NCBI RefSeq assembly: GCF_013337045.2
Contig: NZ_CP118262.1
Location: 62,001-126,000 of the forward strand
Direction: 5' to 3'
Source of the DNA: Agrobacterium vitis
GTDB lineage: Bacteria; Pseudomonadota; Alphaproteobacteria; Rhizobiales; Rhizobiaceae
Length of the DNA: 64,000 nucleotides
In this document: positions 18,130 to 27,708 of the stretch, one piece after another
Layout of the letters: every line of letters starts with the position of its first letter
Position numbering within the stretch: the first letter of the stretch is position 1
Notes under the pieces: generated by a model
Told to the model about the DNA's origin: nothing
What the model saw: the letters and a program-made list of their open reading frames with translations, nothing else
The model's database searches: none
Position numbers and translations under genes: made by a program

Positions 18130-18590
18130 TGCATCTGGTATGCCCTTTGTTTTGGACGTCTGCGCAACGACCCAAGATCTGTCGCTCCGCGAAACTGCGC
18201 GGTTGTGAACCTTGCTCACCAGATTGGCTGAAAGCGTCCCCCCCGGCAACAAGGTTGAGCTGCCGATCGCGCCGTGTTTTGAAGTAAGAAAATTGGCGGC
18301 GGGGCTATGACAAGGAACAGCAGAACAGTTTGACACGTTTTCGGAGCAGGCTGCGGACGATCCGATTTTCACCCGTGTCGCATCCAAATCCGCCAAACCC
18401 GACAAACATGCCATCCCGATGAGTGAAGAGGACATGGCCCGGCATCTCTCGCAGACGGGCCGCTACCGCATCCTTACGAAACTGGTGCCGCGCGCGGTTG
18501 CGCCAAACCCGCGCCCGGAGTATCCCCCTCAAAAGTCTCGTTCTCGACACGGAGACGAGGGGGTCTCAAAGCGCGCAAGGATGCGTGATC
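18130..18590 (+). pseudogene. Decayed fragment resembling a DnaQ-like 3'-5' exonuclease gene
   Basis: One frame reads GNKVELPIAPCFEVRKLAAGL, then a stop, then FDTFSEQAADDPIFTRV and MARHLSQTGRYRILTKLVPR. After a +1 shift it reads LKSLVLDTETRG, which matches the Exo I motif (DxE) at the start of DNA polymerase III epsilon-type exonucleases. There are at least two in-frame stops (18206 and 18308) and two frameshifts. The exonuclease domain after Exo I is gone, replaced by an IS5-like fragment at about 18590. The family assignment is from motif memory. Confidence 0.5.
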
Positions 18591-18833
18591 CGCTTGAGAA
18601 ACTCAACGCGATCATCCCCTGGCTTGTGTTTGAGAAGCCATTGGCGAAGACGCTGAAGCGGTCTGAGGAGCCGAAGGGCGGCCGACCTGTCTTCCCGTCG
18701 TGTTTGATGTTCAAGAACTTGGTGCCGCAGGCAATGTATATTCGTCTCCGAGGATCAGGCCGAGTCCGTCATCCAGGACAACCGGCTGTCATTCATGCCG
18801 TTCCTCGCTGCCCGGGAACCCAACCGTGCTTGA
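18591..18833 (+). pseudogene. 5' fragment of an IS5-family transposase gene, frameshifted
   Basis: DPLEKLNAIIPWLVFEKPL, then RSEEPKGGRPVFPSCLMFK, match the N-terminal DNA-binding part of IS5-family transposases. After residue QAMY the expected continuation, SEDQAESVIQDNRLSFM, lies in another frame and stops at 18833. No DDE catalytic region follows. The fragment is cut on the right by the IS6 element. Confidence 0.65.
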
Positions 18834-18895
18834 AGCCTCTTTCGCCCTCCGGCAGCGCGACACCAACCCGGCGACGGCTGGTGAACCCCCCAGAC

Positions 18896-19713
18896 GGCAC
18901 TGTAAACTTAACGCTTCGAAGGCAGGGTTTTGGATTATGTCTTTGGTTCAGGCGACGCGCAGGCGTGCGATCTGGTGCCATTTTTCCATGGCTATTGCTC
19001 GAAGCTCGCGATAATGGCTGGATGGGATGTCGTGGCGGGGAATATGAAAGAGATTGGCGATCGGGTCGTGGATTGAAACGAAGCGTTGCAGGTGCCTCGC
19101 TGACTTGAAACGCTTCATGATCCGCTCTCGCATTCGGATCGATTGATGGGAGTTTTCTGCCCGGTTGTTTAGGCCCTTGTGCGAGCGATGTTCGACGCCG
19201 GGCATGATATTGCGCTTTGCGGCGGCATAGGACCGAAGTTTGTCGGTGATCATCACACGGGGTAAACGACCTTGCCCTTTCAGAAGCTTTCGCATCAAAC
19301 GCTTTGCAGCCTTGGTATTTCGGCGGCTCTGGACCAACACGTCAAGTACGAAGCCGCCCTGATCGACGGCGCGCCAAAGCCAATGTTTCTTGCCGGCGAT
19401 CGTGATGACAACTTCATCGAGGTGCCATTTGTCGCCGAACCTGCCGGTCGATCGCTTCCGGATATCATTTGCAAAGTGCCTGCCGAATTTCTCAGCCCAG
19501 AGCCGCACCGTCTGGTGAGAAACGATGACGCCACGCGCGGCCAGCATATCCTCGACCATTCGCAGACTGAGCGGAAACCGGAAATAGAGCCAAACGGCGT
19601 GGGCAATCACGTCAGCTGGAAATCGGTGGCGACGATAAAGAGGATCACGGGCAAGTCTGGTCATACCGCCAGATCCCACATTTTGCTCGACGCCCGGTTA
19701 ACGTTACGGTGCC
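18896..19713 (-). mobile_element. IS6-family insertion sequence (about 818 bp)
   Basis: Terminal inverted repeats: ggcactgtaaacttaacg at the left, and the right end read inward is ggcaccgtaacgttaacc. A single transposase gene fills the element. The 8-bp sequences outside the two ends (cccagacg-like left, gatacggt right) do not match, so no target duplication remains. This suggests the element took part in a deletion or rearrangement, which IS6 elements often do, and it fits the broken genes on its left. Confidence 0.85.
18948..19679 (-). CDS. IS6 family transposase
   Basis: A 243-residue DDE transposase. WHLDEVVI gives the first Asp (residue 88), MITDKLRSY the second (146), and NNRAENSHQ the Glu (175), with the family's RPPERMRRFKS-like tail seen here as RMRERIMKRFKSARHLQRF. 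The gene is intact. Internal ATG codons could be used (residue 6). It is the only gene of the surrounding IS. Confidence 0.93.
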   Translation of the reverse strand: MGSGGMTRLARDPLYRRHRFPADVIAHAVWLYFRFPLSLRMVEDMLAARGVIVSHQTVRLWAEKFGRHFANDIRKRSTGRFGDKWHLDEVVITIAGKKHWLWRAVDQGGFVLDVLVQSRRNTKAAKRLMRKLLKGQGRLPRVMITDKLRSYAAAKRNIMPGVEHRSHKGLNNRAENSHQSIRMRERIMKRFKSARHLQRFVSIHDPIANLFHIPRHDIPSSHYRELRAIAMEKWHQIARLRVA

Positions 19714-19954
19714 GATACGGTTATTCGGCTCACGATTGGGTAACTACCGATTAAGCCCGCGGCCCCCGGTGGGATCGCGGTTGGGCAGCAAAAAAACATC
19801 TCGCTCAGCAGGCCCAAGGCCACACTCATCCCGTTGACAGGGAACCATCGAACTACGCAGCGCGTTCTCGTTTTTGGTGGATGCCTCGCGGGTGCTCGTA
19901 ATCCCCATGGAATCGGCCAAACCCACGTCGAGCGAGAATGACAGGAAGCTGCGC

Positions 19955-20932
19955 ATGATCATCGGATACCATGCATCTCATGAGCAGTTTGCGCCCAGCG
20001 ATCTATTATCATACGTGCAAGCTGCGGAGGATGCTGGTTTTCAAGCCATCATGACTTCTGATCACATCGCCCCATGGTTGAGCCGTCAGGGTAATTCCGG
20101 GAACAACTGGGCGTGGCTTGGTGCAGCCATGGCCAAAACGTCGCTCCCGTTCGGCAGTCTAGCGATCCCAGGCGGCTTGCGCTATCACCCGACGGTCCTT
20201 GCACATCTTGTCGGAACGATCAGCGAAATGTTTCCCGGCCGATTGCGCTGGATCGCGATGGGGAGCGGGGAGGCTCTCAACGAACATGTCGTCGGCGGCA
20301 AATGGCCTGCAAAGGCAGAACGCAATGCGCGCCTACTCGCAGGCACCGAGATTATCCGCGCCCTTCTGCGCGGCGAAGAGGTGGACCGGCGTGATCGCTG
20401 GTTTACGGTCGACAAGGCGCGGCTCTGGTCACTGCCAGCTACGCCACCAGCCCTGTTTGCCGCGGCATTGTCCAACGAGACAGCACAATGGGCGGGCGGA
20501 TGGTCCGACGGACTGGTTACGGTCAACAAACCGAAGCAGAAGCTTGACGAGATGAGGGACGTTTACCGCCATGGTGGCGGGCAGGGCAAGCCGCTTGCAT
20601 TGCAGGTACAAGTTTCCTGGGCGCAAACCGAGGCCCAGGCGAGAGCAGCAGCTTTTGAAGAATGGCGGAACGCAACTTTGCCGCCCGCTGCCTTGGCGGA
20701 TCTTCCGATGCCCAAGGATTTCGAGAGGGCAACGCGGCACGTCAAGCCCGAGGACATCGATGAGGTCATTCCGCTTGTCACGGGTCCGGATAGGCTATTC
20801 GAGCTGATCTTCGTGGCAAAAGACTGCGGATTTGAGGAGGTGTTCATCCATAACGTCTCTCGTGACCAGATAGGTTTTATCAATTTCATGAAACGTCAGG
20901 TCCTCCCCGCACTGCGCGTATCCGAAACCTGA
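19955..20932 (+). CDS. LLM-class flavin-dependent oxidoreductase
   Basis: A luciferase-like oxidoreductase of about 325 residues. MIIGYHASHEQFAPSDLL, then AGFQAIMTSDHIAPW, and the MGSGEALNEHVVG motif are typical of the G6PDH/F420-like branch, and I recall a related subgroup (TIGR03885) sitting beside alpha-amylase-family genes, as here. The ATG at 19955 has aggaag six bases upstream and matches the family start; the frame is open to 19874. The GH13 genes follow 60 bp downstream, probably in one operon. Cofactor (FMN or F420) and substrate are unknown. Confidence 0.8.
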   Translation: MIIGYHASHEQFAPSDLLSYVQAAEDAGFQAIMTSDHIAPWLSRQGNSGNNWAWLGAAMAKTSLPFGSLAIPGGLRYHPTVLAHLVGTISEMFPGRLRWIAMGSGEALNEHVVGGKWPAKAERNARLLAGTEIIRALLRGEEVDRRDRWFTVDKARLWSLPATPPALFAAALSNETAQWAGGWSDGLVTVNKPKQKLDEMRDVYRHGGGQGKPLALQVQVSWAQTEAQARAAAFEEWRNATLPPAALADLPMPKDFERATRHVKPEDIDEVIPLVTGPDRLFELIFVAKDCGFEEVFIHNVSRDQIGFINFMKRQVLPALRVSET

Positions 20933-20991
20933 CATGCACGAATTATCGTCGCGCTGAGCGCCTGGGCTTTATTACCGGAAAGGAAAGCAGC

Positions 20992-22653
20992 TTGATCAAC
21001 GACCTCTGGTACAAGAACGCTGTCGTCTACTGCCTGTCCGTCGAGACCTTCATGGATGCCAACGGCGATGGAGTGGGCGATTTTCAGGGGCTGCAACGGC
21101 GGTTGGATTATCTGGCCGGTCTGGGCGTCAATGCCATCTGGCTGATGCCGTTTCAGGCCTCTCCGGGTGTCGATGACGGCTACGATGTCTCCGACTATTA
21201 CAACATCGATCCCAGATACGGCACCCTCGGCGACTTCGTCGAATTCACCCATAGCGCAAAGCAACGCGGTATACGGGTGCTGATCGACCTCGTCGTCAAT
21301 CATACGTCCGATCAGCATCCCTGGTTCAAACAGGCCTGCGCCGACAAGAACTCCCGATACAGGGACTGGTACGTATGGTCTGAGAAGAAGCCGGAAAATG
21401 CCGACGAGGGCATGGTCTTTCCTGGTGTACAAAAGACCACATGGACACGGGACGAAAAGTCCGGCGAATACTATTTTCACCGTTTCTTCAAATTCCAGCC
21501 GGATCTCAACACCGGCAATCCACATGTCCAGGCGGAAATCCTCAAGATCATGGGTTTCTGGATACAGCTCGGCGTATCGGGTTTTCGCATGGACGCCGTT
21601 CCCTTCGTGATCGCCGAAAAGGGTGCAGATGTGAAGGAATCGAAGCCGCAGTTCGATCTGTTGCGCAGTTTCCGCGAGTTCCTGCAGTGGCGCAAGGGTG
21701 ACAGCATCATCCTTGCGGAGGCCAATGTCGTGCCCAAGGAGAACCTGCAGTATTTCGGCGACGACGGCGATCGTATGCAGATGATGTTCAATTTCCACGT
21801 CAACCAGGCTCTGTTCTACGCGCTCGCTAGCGCCGATACCCGGCCCCTTGCCAAGGCGATGAACGAGACCCGGGAGCGACCGCAAACGGGGCAATGGGGA
21901 ATATTCCTGCGCAACCACGACGAACTTGATCTTGGCCGGCTGACGGAAAAACAGCGGCAAGCCGTGTTTTCCGCCTTCGGTCCAGACAAGGACATGCAGC
22001 TCTATGATCGGGGGATACGGCGTCGCCTAGCGCCGATGCTGGGCGGCGATACCAGGCGTCTCAAGCTTGCTTATAGCCTGATGTATTCGCTGCCGGGCAC
22101 CCCGGTCCTGCGATATGGTGACGAGATCGGCATGGGAGACGACCTAGCATTGGAGGAGCGCAACTGCGCCCGCACGCCTATGCAATGGTCGACCGAGCCG
22201 CATGGCGGCTTCACCAAGGCGGAAAAACCCGTCTTGCCCGTTATCGAAGGAGGTCCCTATGGGTTCGAACATGTCAATGTCGCGGCACAGCGGCGGGACG
22301 CGGAATCGATGCTGAACTGGACCGAGCGGATGATCCGCATGCGAAAGGAAGCCCCTGAAATCGGATGGGGAAGTTTCAGCGTTCTGGACTGCGGCGATAC
22401 CGGTGTCCTGGCGATGCGCTACGATTGGCGCAACAATGCCGTCGTCATCATCCACAATCTCCACGACAAGCCAGTCGATATCTCGTTCGATCCCGGCGTA
22501 GGTGAGAGTGGACGCGTCCTGATCGACATCGCCGACGGCAGCGACAGCAGCGCGGACGAGAAAGGCCGGCATAACATGGTGATCGAGCCATTCGGTTATC
22601 GCTGGTACCGCGCCGGCGGGCTCGATTACCTGCTCAAGAGAAGCGACATCTGA
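20992..22653 (+). CDS. GH13 enzyme, trehalose synthase/maltose glucosyltransferase-like
   Basis: A 553-residue glycoside hydrolase family 13 protein with a (beta/alpha)8 barrel. The nucleophile is Asp201 in GFRMDA, the acid/base is Glu243 in ILAEAN, and the stabilising Asp is in LRNHDEL. The stretch RRLAPMLGGD and NHDEL resemble trehalose synthase (TreS), but an alpha-amylase or sucrose hydrolase activity cannot be excluded. The start is a TTG at 20992 with aaaggaaag upstream. It is followed by a second GH13 gene, so the two likely act on the same alpha-glucoside pool. Confidence 0.85.
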   Translation: MINDLWYKNAVVYCLSVETFMDANGDGVGDFQGLQRRLDYLAGLGVNAIWLMPFQASPGVDDGYDVSDYYNIDPRYGTLGDFVEFTHSAKQRGIRVLIDLVVNHTSDQHPWFKQACADKNSRYRDWYVWSEKKPENADEGMVFPGVQKTTWTRDEKSGEYYFHRFFKFQPDLNTGNPHVQAEILKIMGFWIQLGVSGFRMDAVPFVIAEKGADVKESKPQFDLLRSFREFLQWRKGDSIILAEANVVPKENLQYFGDDGDRMQMMFNFHVNQALFYALASADTRPLAKAMNETRERPQTGQWGIFLRNHDELDLGRLTEKQRQAVFSAFGPDKDMQLYDRGIRRRLAPMLGGDTRRLKLAYSLMYSLPGTPVLRYGDEIGMGDDLALEERNCARTPMQWSTEPHGGFTKAEKPVLPVIEGGPYGFEHVNVAAQRRDAESMLNWTERMIRMRKEAPEIGWGSFSVLDCGDTGVLAMRYDWRNNAVVIIHNLHDKPVDISFDPGVGESGRVLIDIADGSDSSADEKGRHNMVIEPFGYRWYRAGGLDYLLKRSDI

Positions 22654-22759
22654 TCCCGCACCGGAACCTCGGCTTTGCTCCACCCGTTGCCCGATAGGCG
22701 AAGCGGCGTCTCTTGCCGTCCGTCATTCCGCCAGCCGACTCAAATCAGCGAGATCCGCA

Positions 22760-24427
22760 ATGCCTGTAGTTGCTCCCGACAATCCGGTTCCCGATATCAA
22801 GTGGTGGCACACCGCGACCGTGTACCAGGTCTACCCGCGCAGCTTTTGCGACTCGGATGGCGACGGCATGGGAGACATCCCCGGCATCACTTCCCGGCTG
22901 GATTACCTGCAGCGGCTGGGCATAGACATCATCTGGCTCTCTCCCATCTACCAGTCGCCGATGGACGACAACGGCTACGATATTTCGGACTATCGCGCGG
23001 TCGCGCCGGAATTCGGCACGCTTGACGATTTCGATCGGCTAGTGTCCGAAGCAAGAGCGCGGGGGATCGGCATCATTCTCGATTTTGTGGTCAATCACAC
23101 ATCGGATGAACATCCGTGGTTTCAGCAGTCGCGCCAGGCTACCGACAACTCGTTCCGCGATTTCTACATCTGGCGCAAGCCGGCCGATGACGGCGGGCCG
23201 CCCAATGATCTGCAATCCTCATTCGGCGGGCCGGCCTGGACGCTGGACCCGACGACCGGCGAATATTATCTGCACCTGTTCTCGCGTCGGCAGCCCGATC
23301 TCAACTGGGAGAACCCGAAGGTCCGCGCCGAAATTTACGAGATGATGAACTGGTGGCTGGATCGAGGAATTGCCGGTTTCCGCATGGACGTTATCGATTA
23401 TATCGGCAAGCAGGTCGACCGGCAGGTGATCACGGACGGACCACACCTGCACGACTATCTCCAGGAAATGAATGCCAGCACCCTCGGCGGCCGTGACGTC
23501 CTGACGGTGGGCGAGACGTGGAGCGCCACGCCGGGATCTGCCCTTCTTTATTCCGGGCGCGACCGCAAGGAACTGTCCATGGTCTTTCAGTTCGAACATG
23601 TGACCCAGCAATGGGATGCGGTCTACGGCAAATGGCGCCCGAAGCCGTTCGACCTCGCGGGCCTGAAGAGGGTGTTTGGCAAGTGGCAGCTGGCGCTGGC
23701 AAGGGACGGCTGGAACGCGCTGTTCTGGGGCAATCACGACCTTCCCCGCGCTGTTTCCCGTTACGGCGATGCGACCGGCCACCACAGCCAATCCGCAAAG
23801 ATGCTGGCGACGGTGCTGCACCTGTTGAAGGGAACGCCCTTCGTCTATCAGGGCGAGGAGATCGGCATGACGAACATGCCTTTCACGTCGATCGACCAGT
23901 ATCGCGACATCGAGACATTGAACATGCATCGGCTGCAAATGGAGGCCGGATTGTCACCTGAAGAGTTCATCCGAGGTGCCAACGAAAGCGGGCGCGACAA
24001 CGCGCGCACGCCGATGCAGTGGAGCGCCGCACCGCATGGTGGTTTTTCCTCCGGAACGCCGTGGATCGAAGTAAACCCCAATTACGCCACCGTCAACGCC
24101 GAGACGGCGATGACCGACGATGCTTCGATATGGAACCATTACCGCAAGCTCATCGCACTTCGCAAAGCACATCCGGTCATCGTCTATGGGGATTACCAGT
24201 CCTGGCTCGACCAGCACCCGGATGTCTTCGTCTATACCCGCAGGCTTGCGCAGGTCCGACTTATCGTCGTCGCCAGTTTCAGGCCCAGCGAGGTCCGCCT
24301 CACCATGCCAACGGAGCTTGTCGCCAGGGGTAAGCGCCTCATCTGGAACTATGACCCCGTCGATGAAATCGAGGCTGAGCTGGTTCTAAGGCCCTATGAG
24401 GCCATCGCGCTGCTGACGGATGCGTAA
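22760..24427 (+). CDS. GH13 alpha-glucosidase
   Basis: A 555-residue GH13 alpha-glucosidase of the oligo-1,6-glucosidase/AglA type. The catalytic residues are Asp210 in GFRMDV, Glu252 in TVGETWS, and the Asp in WGNHDLPRAVSRYGD. VYQVYPRSFCDSDGDG is the classic N-terminus. There is no signal peptide, so it is cytoplasmic and probably hydrolyses imported sucrose, maltose or trehalulose-like sugars. It starts 106 bp after the first GH13 gene on the same strand. Confidence 0.9.
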   Translation: MPVVAPDNPVPDIKWWHTATVYQVYPRSFCDSDGDGMGDIPGITSRLDYLQRLGIDIIWLSPIYQSPMDDNGYDISDYRAVAPEFGTLDDFDRLVSEARARGIGIILDFVVNHTSDEHPWFQQSRQATDNSFRDFYIWRKPADDGGPPNDLQSSFGGPAWTLDPTTGEYYLHLFSRRQPDLNWENPKVRAEIYEMMNWWLDRGIAGFRMDVIDYIGKQVDRQVITDGPHLHDYLQEMNASTLGGRDVLTVGETWSATPGSALLYSGRDRKELSMVFQFEHVTQQWDAVYGKWRPKPFDLAGLKRVFGKWQLALARDGWNALFWGNHDLPRAVSRYGDATGHHSQSAKMLATVLHLLKGTPFVYQGEEIGMTNMPFTSIDQYRDIETLNMHRLQMEAGLSPEEFIRGANESGRDNARTPMQWSAAPHGGFSSGTPWIEVNPNYATVNAETAMTDDASIWNHYRKLIALRKAHPVIVYGDYQSWLDQHPDVFVYTRRLAQVRLIVVASFRPSEVRLTMPTELVARGKRLIWNYDPVDEIEAELVLRPYEAIALLTDA

Positions 24428-24605
24428 TGCGACGGTGCCCTTAAACAATTGGCTATTGGCATCAACCGCCAAGGGGATAATCGGCTCAGCAAAATTCTTC
24501 AGCCTAACACTCCCGGGCCGAAGGTTCAAGACCCAGAATACCCCGGTCAGAATTCCCGGCAGAGTTGATCGGTAGGACTTGGCCCATCGCTGTTCGGCGC
24601 TAGCT

Positions 24606-24905
24606 TCAATTCAGAATATGTTTTCGCGAGATGGCCGGAGCGACGCCCACGGTTGATGCGAAAATGCGCGAGAAATGTTCTGAACTGACGAATCCGCATG
24701 CTGTCGCGATCTGCGAAATCGGAAGGGCAGTCGTGCGGAGCAGCATCTTCGCCTTTTCAACCCGTTGATGGCGCATCCATCTGTCAGGTGCGCTGCCCGT
24801 TGTGTTTCGAAAGGCCTGTGCGAACTGCCGAGCTGTCAGGTCCAGTTCGGACGCAAGAGCCGTCAGGGAACCGGGAGGAGACCGTCCCCGGTTTCGCAGA
24901 TATAC
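24606..24905 (-). pseudogene. C-terminal fragment of an AraC family regulator gene
   Basis: On the minus strand a frame without a usable start codon reads LTALASELDLTARQFAQAF, then MRHQRVEKAKMLL, then ISQIATACGFVSSEHFSRIF, and ends at a TGA at 24606. This is the double helix-turn-helix of AraC regulators. The N-terminal sensing domain is missing. It diverges from the SDR gene at 24947, which it may once have controlled, an arrangement common for this pair. Confidence 0.75.
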
Positions 24906-24946
24906 TTTTCACAATTGAAGGCCATTGAATTCAGGGAGCAGATAAA

Positions 24947-25738
24947 ATGCAGATTGATCTTACCGGAAAGACGGCCTTGGTGACGGGATCGACCGAGGGC
25001 ATTGGCTACGCAATCGCCCGACAACTTGCGAAGGCCGGCGCGGACACGATCATCAACGGCCGGTCCGAAGACAAGACCGCAAGGGCCGTAGAACGGCTCA
25101 AAGGCGAGGGGATCACCGGAAGTATGACTGGGGTGGCCGCCGACCTGTCAACAGCAGAGGGATGCAAGGCACTCGTCGCCAAGGTTCCCCATGCGGACAT
25201 CCTGATCAACAATGCCGGCATCTTCCAGCCTATCGACTTCTTTGACGCGGACGACGAGGTTTGGGACCGGCACTGGCAGGTCAACGTCATGTCCGCCGTC
25301 AGAATGTCTCGGGCATATCTGCCCGGCATGCAAAAGCTGAACTGGGGACGCGTGATCTTCCTCGCGTCGGAGTCCGGCTTCAACATCCCGGTCGAGATGA
25401 TCCACTATGGCGTCAGCAAGACCGCCGACATCGCCGTTGCCCGGGGTCTGGCGAAGCGGATGGCCGGAACTGGCGTCACCGTCAACTCGGTCCTTCCAGG
25501 CCCTACGCTGTCCGAGGGCGTCCAGGCCATGCTTGCGGGTGAACAGCAAAAGACCGGCCTACCGATTGAGGATCTGGCTGCGGCGTTCGTCAAACAGCAT
25601 CGCAGCACTTCAATCATCCAGAGAGCGGCAAGTGTCGAAGAGGTCGCGAATCTTGTGACCTATTTGGCGTCGCCGCTTGCGTCGGCCACGACAGGAGCCT
25701 CCGTACGTGTCGATGGTGGGGTGATCGATACTCTCTAG
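24947..25738 (+). CDS. SDR family oxidoreductase
   Basis: A 263-residue short-chain dehydrogenase/reductase. The dinucleotide-binding motif TGSTEGIG is at residues 13-20, NNAG at 88-91, the catalytic Ser near 141-143, and YGVSK with Tyr154 and Lys158. NGRS with Arg39 suggests NADPH preference. The gene stands alone, with the AraC remnant diverging upstream and an IS5-family element downstream. The substrate is unknown. The start is preceded by agggag. Confidence 0.92.
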   Translation: MQIDLTGKTALVTGSTEGIGYAIARQLAKAGADTIINGRSEDKTARAVERLKGEGITGSMTGVAADLSTAEGCKALVAKVPHADILINNAGIFQPIDFFDADDEVWDRHWQVNVMSAVRMSRAYLPGMQKLNWGRVIFLASESGFNIPVEMIHYGVSKTADIAVARGLAKRMAGTGVTVNSVLPGPTLSEGVQAMLAGEQQKTGLPIEDLAAAFVKQHRSTSIIQRAASVEEVANLVTYLASPLASATTGASVRVDGGVIDTL

Positions 25739-25845
25739 GCACAATATAACGCAACGAACGCGGCGGCGTCCATCGCTGCCTGCCTTACAGCAGGCGTTGC
25801 GTAATTGACCCCTCTCGCCAACGTTCTTTGTTTGCCCCTTCGCAT

Positions 25846-26970
25846 GGCGTTGGTGCAGCGTTCAGCGACAGGTGATCATTCAGTCTTTGATGGGCCGCTT
25901 ATTTGGTTGCTCCCGTCGAGGCTTGGCGTTGAGCGGATTTCGGGCGTCCGCAGGTGAGCATTCGGTTAAGAATAGCGACACCGATCGCAGCCTCTGTCTG
26001 CTGAGAACGGAATGAACGGGCGCGCAAACGGGGTCCGATCACACCCTTGTATCGACTCATCGCGGTTTCGATCAGCGCCCGTTTCCCATAGCCGGTAGAT
26101 GCCTGCCATTTCAACCGGCCATCGATCTGGATGCATGCGATGTGGTCGTCTCTCTGGCAGGACGCCAGGGCGCTGGGTCGTTCAACCGCGTTTGAGCGCG
26201 GTGGAATGATGACCCTCGCGCCTGCGCTGTGACGCAGAATTGCGTCGTAAGTTGGATAGCCATCATAGGCTCCATCGGCAGTGAATTGGCCGATCCCATC
26301 ATCGATCTGATCCAGCAATGGCTCAAGCTGCGAGGCATCGCCGACCTCCTGATCTGTCAGACTATGAGCAATGATCTCGCCACTGTCCGCGTCAACAGCC
26401 AAGTGGAGTTTGCGCCAGCTGCGCCGGGACTTTGCCCCATGCTTTTCTTCCAGCCATTGGCCCGTGCCATAGACATTGAGCCCGGTGCTGTCGACCAGAA
26501 CATGAAGCGAGCCACTTGCCACAGGCTGACGGTCGTTGCTTCTGCCGATGGCTTCCAGGTTCTGGCCCTCCTGCTCAGCGTGGTGTGATCGGGCACAGGC
26601 AAATCCAATTCCATCATATCAAGCGCCGAACTCAAAAGCCCTTCGCTCTGGCATAACAGCAGCCCAAACACCATGCCAAGCATCAGCGTCGTTTCGATCG
26701 CCAGATCCGAATAGAGAGGCTGGCCACCGCGCGTCTTGCGTCGTGGGGCCGCCCAGCCTGCCAGCGCCTCTGGCGTTATCCAAAGAGTTAAACTGCCACG
26801 GCGGCGAAGGCCGCCTCATACTCTTGCCAGTTTATCACTTCGAACTTCATTTTACCGATGTGATGGCGGCGGGAAGCGTTATGTTTGTGCGGCATCCGGG
26901 ATCAATCTTGCTATTTTCGATCCCGGTCGCATAGATGAAAAATGTTGAATTTGATCCCTGCACCAACGCC
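25846..26970 (-). mobile_element. IS5-family insertion sequence, inactivated
   Basis: ggcgttggtgcag at 25846-25858 is repeated inverted and perfectly at 26958-26970, bounding an element of about 1125 bp. Inside is one transposase gene on the minus strand, broken by frameshifts. Bases outside the ends (gcat left, cgtt right) do not match, so no target duplication is visible. Confidence 0.8.
25899..26852 (-). pseudogene. IS5-family transposase gene with frameshifts
   Basis: The start, MKFEVINWQEYEAAF at 26852, lies in one frame. GSLTLWITPEALAGW through LDLPVPDHTTLSRRARTW is in a second. The catalytic part, VLVDSTGLNVYGTGQWLEEK through TADGAYDGYPTYDAI and TGYGKRALIETAMSRYK, is in a third (25899-26522). 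All pieces of a normal IS5-type DDE transposase are present in order, so at least two indels inactivated it. Programmed frameshifting seems unlikely, because related elements carry one open frame. Confidence 0.8.
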
Positions 26971-26985
26971 CGTTTAGCTTAGAGC

Positions 26986-27016
26986 GCGGGATCGCGCCGT
27001 TCATACGCGATCCCGC
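26986..27016. terminator. Strong hairpin downstream of the 27.0 kb hypothetical gene
   Basis: gcgggatcgcg (26986-26996) pairs perfectly with cgcgatcccgc (27006-27016) over a 9-base loop. It lies just past the stop codon of the minus-strand gene at 27022. No T tract follows on the minus strand, so intrinsic termination is not certain. Confidence 0.5.
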
Positions 27017-27021
27017 AGATA

Positions 27022-27405
27022 TCATTCAGACGGCGTACGTTCGGCCGTCAGCCTGGAAATGGTGACAATCTCAGCAGCACCATCGGCCAGAAGGCGTTTA
27101 CGCACTAGGACCCGCATGATGCGAGCGGCGGTCGAGAAACTCATCTGATCAAGCGGCCCTTCGCCTTCCCACGGCTTGGTTAGTCGTTCGATGATCGCCG
27201 TGGAAATGTTCATTGGCACTATGTCATCGCATTCGCGCATTGCTTCAAAAACGAGACTGATAGGGGTGATCCGACCCTCAAAAGTGACGAGCGGTTCTGT
27301 CAGTCCTGTGTCCCATTCTTCAAAGGCATAAAGCGCTTCGCGGAACAATTGCTGAAGGGTGATCGGCGCATGTCCGTTGTAAAGTGGCGGCAAGGCATTC
27401 GTCAT
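27022..27405 (-). CDS. Hypothetical protein
   Basis: A 127-residue soluble protein of mixed composition, with no signal peptide or membrane segment and no recognised motif. It begins MTNALPPLYNGHAPITLQQL and carries two predicted helical stretches (about 55-70 and 90-110). The start at 27405 follows gaggagac, a good ribosome-binding site, and a strong hairpin lies beyond its stop, both supporting a real gene. Function unknown. Confidence 0.65.
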   Translation of the reverse strand: MTNALPPLYNGHAPITLQQLFREALYAFEEWDTGLTEPLVTFEGRITPISLVFEAMRECDDIVPMNISTAIIERLTKPWEGEGPLDQMSFSTAARIMRVLVRKRLLADGAAEIVTISRLTAERTPSE

Positions 27406-27708
27406 GTCTGTCTCCTCTCGTGGATTAAGCCAGTTCCTTCTAATCGGCCGGATATAAGGAAAATGCGAAAGCTTCTGTGTCCCGAACCGAATACACGATG
27501 AATTTTATAGTGTAACAGTCGCGTGATAAAGTGATAATTGACGACTAACGCACTGGCGCCCTATTTTGTCAGGTAAGTTATTGATATGGCACCTATGTAT
27601 TCGGTTACATCTCCAGGCAAACTGTTCTGCAACTTCCCAGGGGATAGCATCGCTCTAACATTTTCGCGATATTTAGCGGCATGAGCCCGAACCTGCTACC
27701 CGATAGTG
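27406..27708. other. Intergenic stretch with no recognised gene
   Basis: About 300 bp, A/T-richer than its surroundings, upstream of the hypothetical gene. It should hold that gene's promoter on the minus strand. No convincing protein-coding frame was found. Confidence 0.4.

Noticed and set aside
20896..21960. 354-codon minus-strand open frame across the LLM oxidoreductase end and the first GH13 gene
   Set aside because: It lies antisense to two real genes and encodes no recognisable domain.
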